DNA of 7,198 nucleotides. Origin: an uncultured Collinsella sp. (GTDB lineage Bacteria; Actinomycetota; Coriobacteriia; Coriobacteriales; Coriobacteriaceae). Where the stretch lies: assembly GCA_900557505.1 (NCBI GenBank), contig USTC01000046.1, positions 1 to 7,198 on the forward strand. Direction: 5' to 3'. Of the stretch, positions 6,674-7,198 are shown piece by piece. How positions within the stretch are numbered: the first letter of the stretch is position 1; every line of letters begins with the position of its first letter. A program made the position numbers and the translations under genes. The notes beneath the pieces were generated by a model. That model worked only from the letters and a program-made list of their open reading frames with translations. It was not told where the DNA came from and ran no database searches.

Positions 6674-7195
6674 CTACTTGTCCATATCGATCAAGCCGTC
6701 CATAACGTGGACGGAAATTGTTCCTGTGTCGGGAAGATCGAGCACAACCTGCTCGATCACGGGAATCAGCACCTCGCCGTACCGATCACCCTCGACAACC
6801 CAAACATCGTTGGCGGGCGTCGACATGATCTCGACAATCGTGCCGAGCGAACCAAAGCGCTCGTCGACCACCTCGCGACCCATGAGGTCGCTATAGGCGG
6901 CGTCGAGCGAATCGAGCTCAAAGTCGTCACGATTGGCCAGCACATAGCATCCGGTGATGCCCTCGGCGGCCGTCAAGTCGTCTATGCCCTCAAACGAGAC
7001 CAGATCGCCATCGCCCGTATCGGTGACGGACACGACCGTGCAAAAACGGTCGCGCTTGAGCGCCGGCGGCGTCAAGGCGACACGCATACCCGGCTCCAAT
7101 ACAGAAGGAAGCCCCCGCAGCGGCTGCGCGAGGACCTCCCCCTTCCTTCCGTGCGGCTTGACCACACGGGCGATGTTTTTGTACTGGGACCTCAA
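6674..7195 (-). CDS. rimM: Ribosome maturation factor RimM (start uncertain, near the window edge)
   Basis: RimM binds ribosomal protein S19 and assists maturation of the 30S head and 16S rRNA. The sequence is divergent but has the family pattern. The N-terminal barrel shows IARVVKPHGRKGEVLAQPLRG (8-28). The C-terminal PRC-barrel shows LMGREVVDERFGSLGTIVEI (104-123), the characteristic PANDVWVVEG (127-136), and LIPVIEQVVLDLPDTGTISVHVMDGL (143-168). At 173 residues it fits the family. The first possible start visible is a TTG at 7195, three bases from the window end, so the true start and its ribosome binding site may lie outside. It ends 10 nt before trmD, the usual neighbour in the rpsP operon, which supports the assignment. 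Confidence 0.9.
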   Translation of the reverse strand: MRSQYKNIARVVKPHGRKGEVLAQPLRGLPSVLEPGMRVALTPPALKRDRFCTVVSVTDTGDGDLVSFEGIDDLTAAEGITGCYVLANRDDFELDSLDAAYSDLMGREVVDERFGSLGTIVEIMSTPANDVWVVEGDRYGEVLIPVIEQVVLDLPDTGTISVHVMDGLIDMDK

Positions 7196-7198
7196 GGT

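Overview
The window is a GC-rich bacterial chromosome segment in which every gene I can support lies on the minus strand, so transcription runs from the right edge to the left. In that order the genes are rimM (16S rRNA maturation), trmD (tRNA m1G37 methyltransferase), lepB (signal peptidase I), glyQ and glyS (the two chains of glycyl-tRNA synthetase), a DUF299-type pyruvate phosphate dikinase regulatory protein, and the 5' part of ppdK (pyruvate phosphate dikinase), which runs off the left edge. There is no sign of a mobile element, CRISPR array, rRNA or tRNA.

The organism is probably an actinobacterium of class Coriobacteriia, perhaps Collinsella or a relative. This is inference. It rests on the GC-rich coding sequence with GTG starts, an alpha/beta glycyl-tRNA synthetase (most other high-GC Gram-positives use the single-chain enzyme), a short single-span signal peptidase, and the PPDK plus regulator pair of anaerobic fermenters. 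No 16S or marker comparison was possible.

Right part (about 4373-7198): rimM and trmD are 10 nt apart, trmD and lepB abut, and a 59-nt gap with a possible -10 box precedes glyQ. This is the end of the common rpsP-rimM-trmD translation operon joined to lepB and the glycyl-tRNA synthetase genes. Middle (1363-4375): glyQ, glyS and the dikinase regulator are tightly spaced (3 nt and 34 nt). Left: a 265-nt AT-richer gap with several dyads and repeats separates the regulator from ppdK. One of these is a Crp/Fnr-like palindrome just after the regulator's stop codon. The pairing makes sense: the regulator inactivates and reactivates PPDK by reversible threonine phosphorylation, while the gap looks like a place for transcriptional control of ppdK.

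The most striking observation is that two housekeeping genes are broken in frame. ppdK shifts frame at a CCCC run after codon 205. trmD shifts frame exactly at its conserved SAM-binding TGGELP loop and appears to lack five bases. Both genes resume perfect family homology in the new frame. Sequencing or assembly error is the simplest explanation, since trmD is normally essential. The coincidence is still worth checking, because the TrmD product m1G37 is what normally suppresses +1 slippage at CCC-C, the very shift that would restore ppdK. I see no undescribed multi-gene system here.
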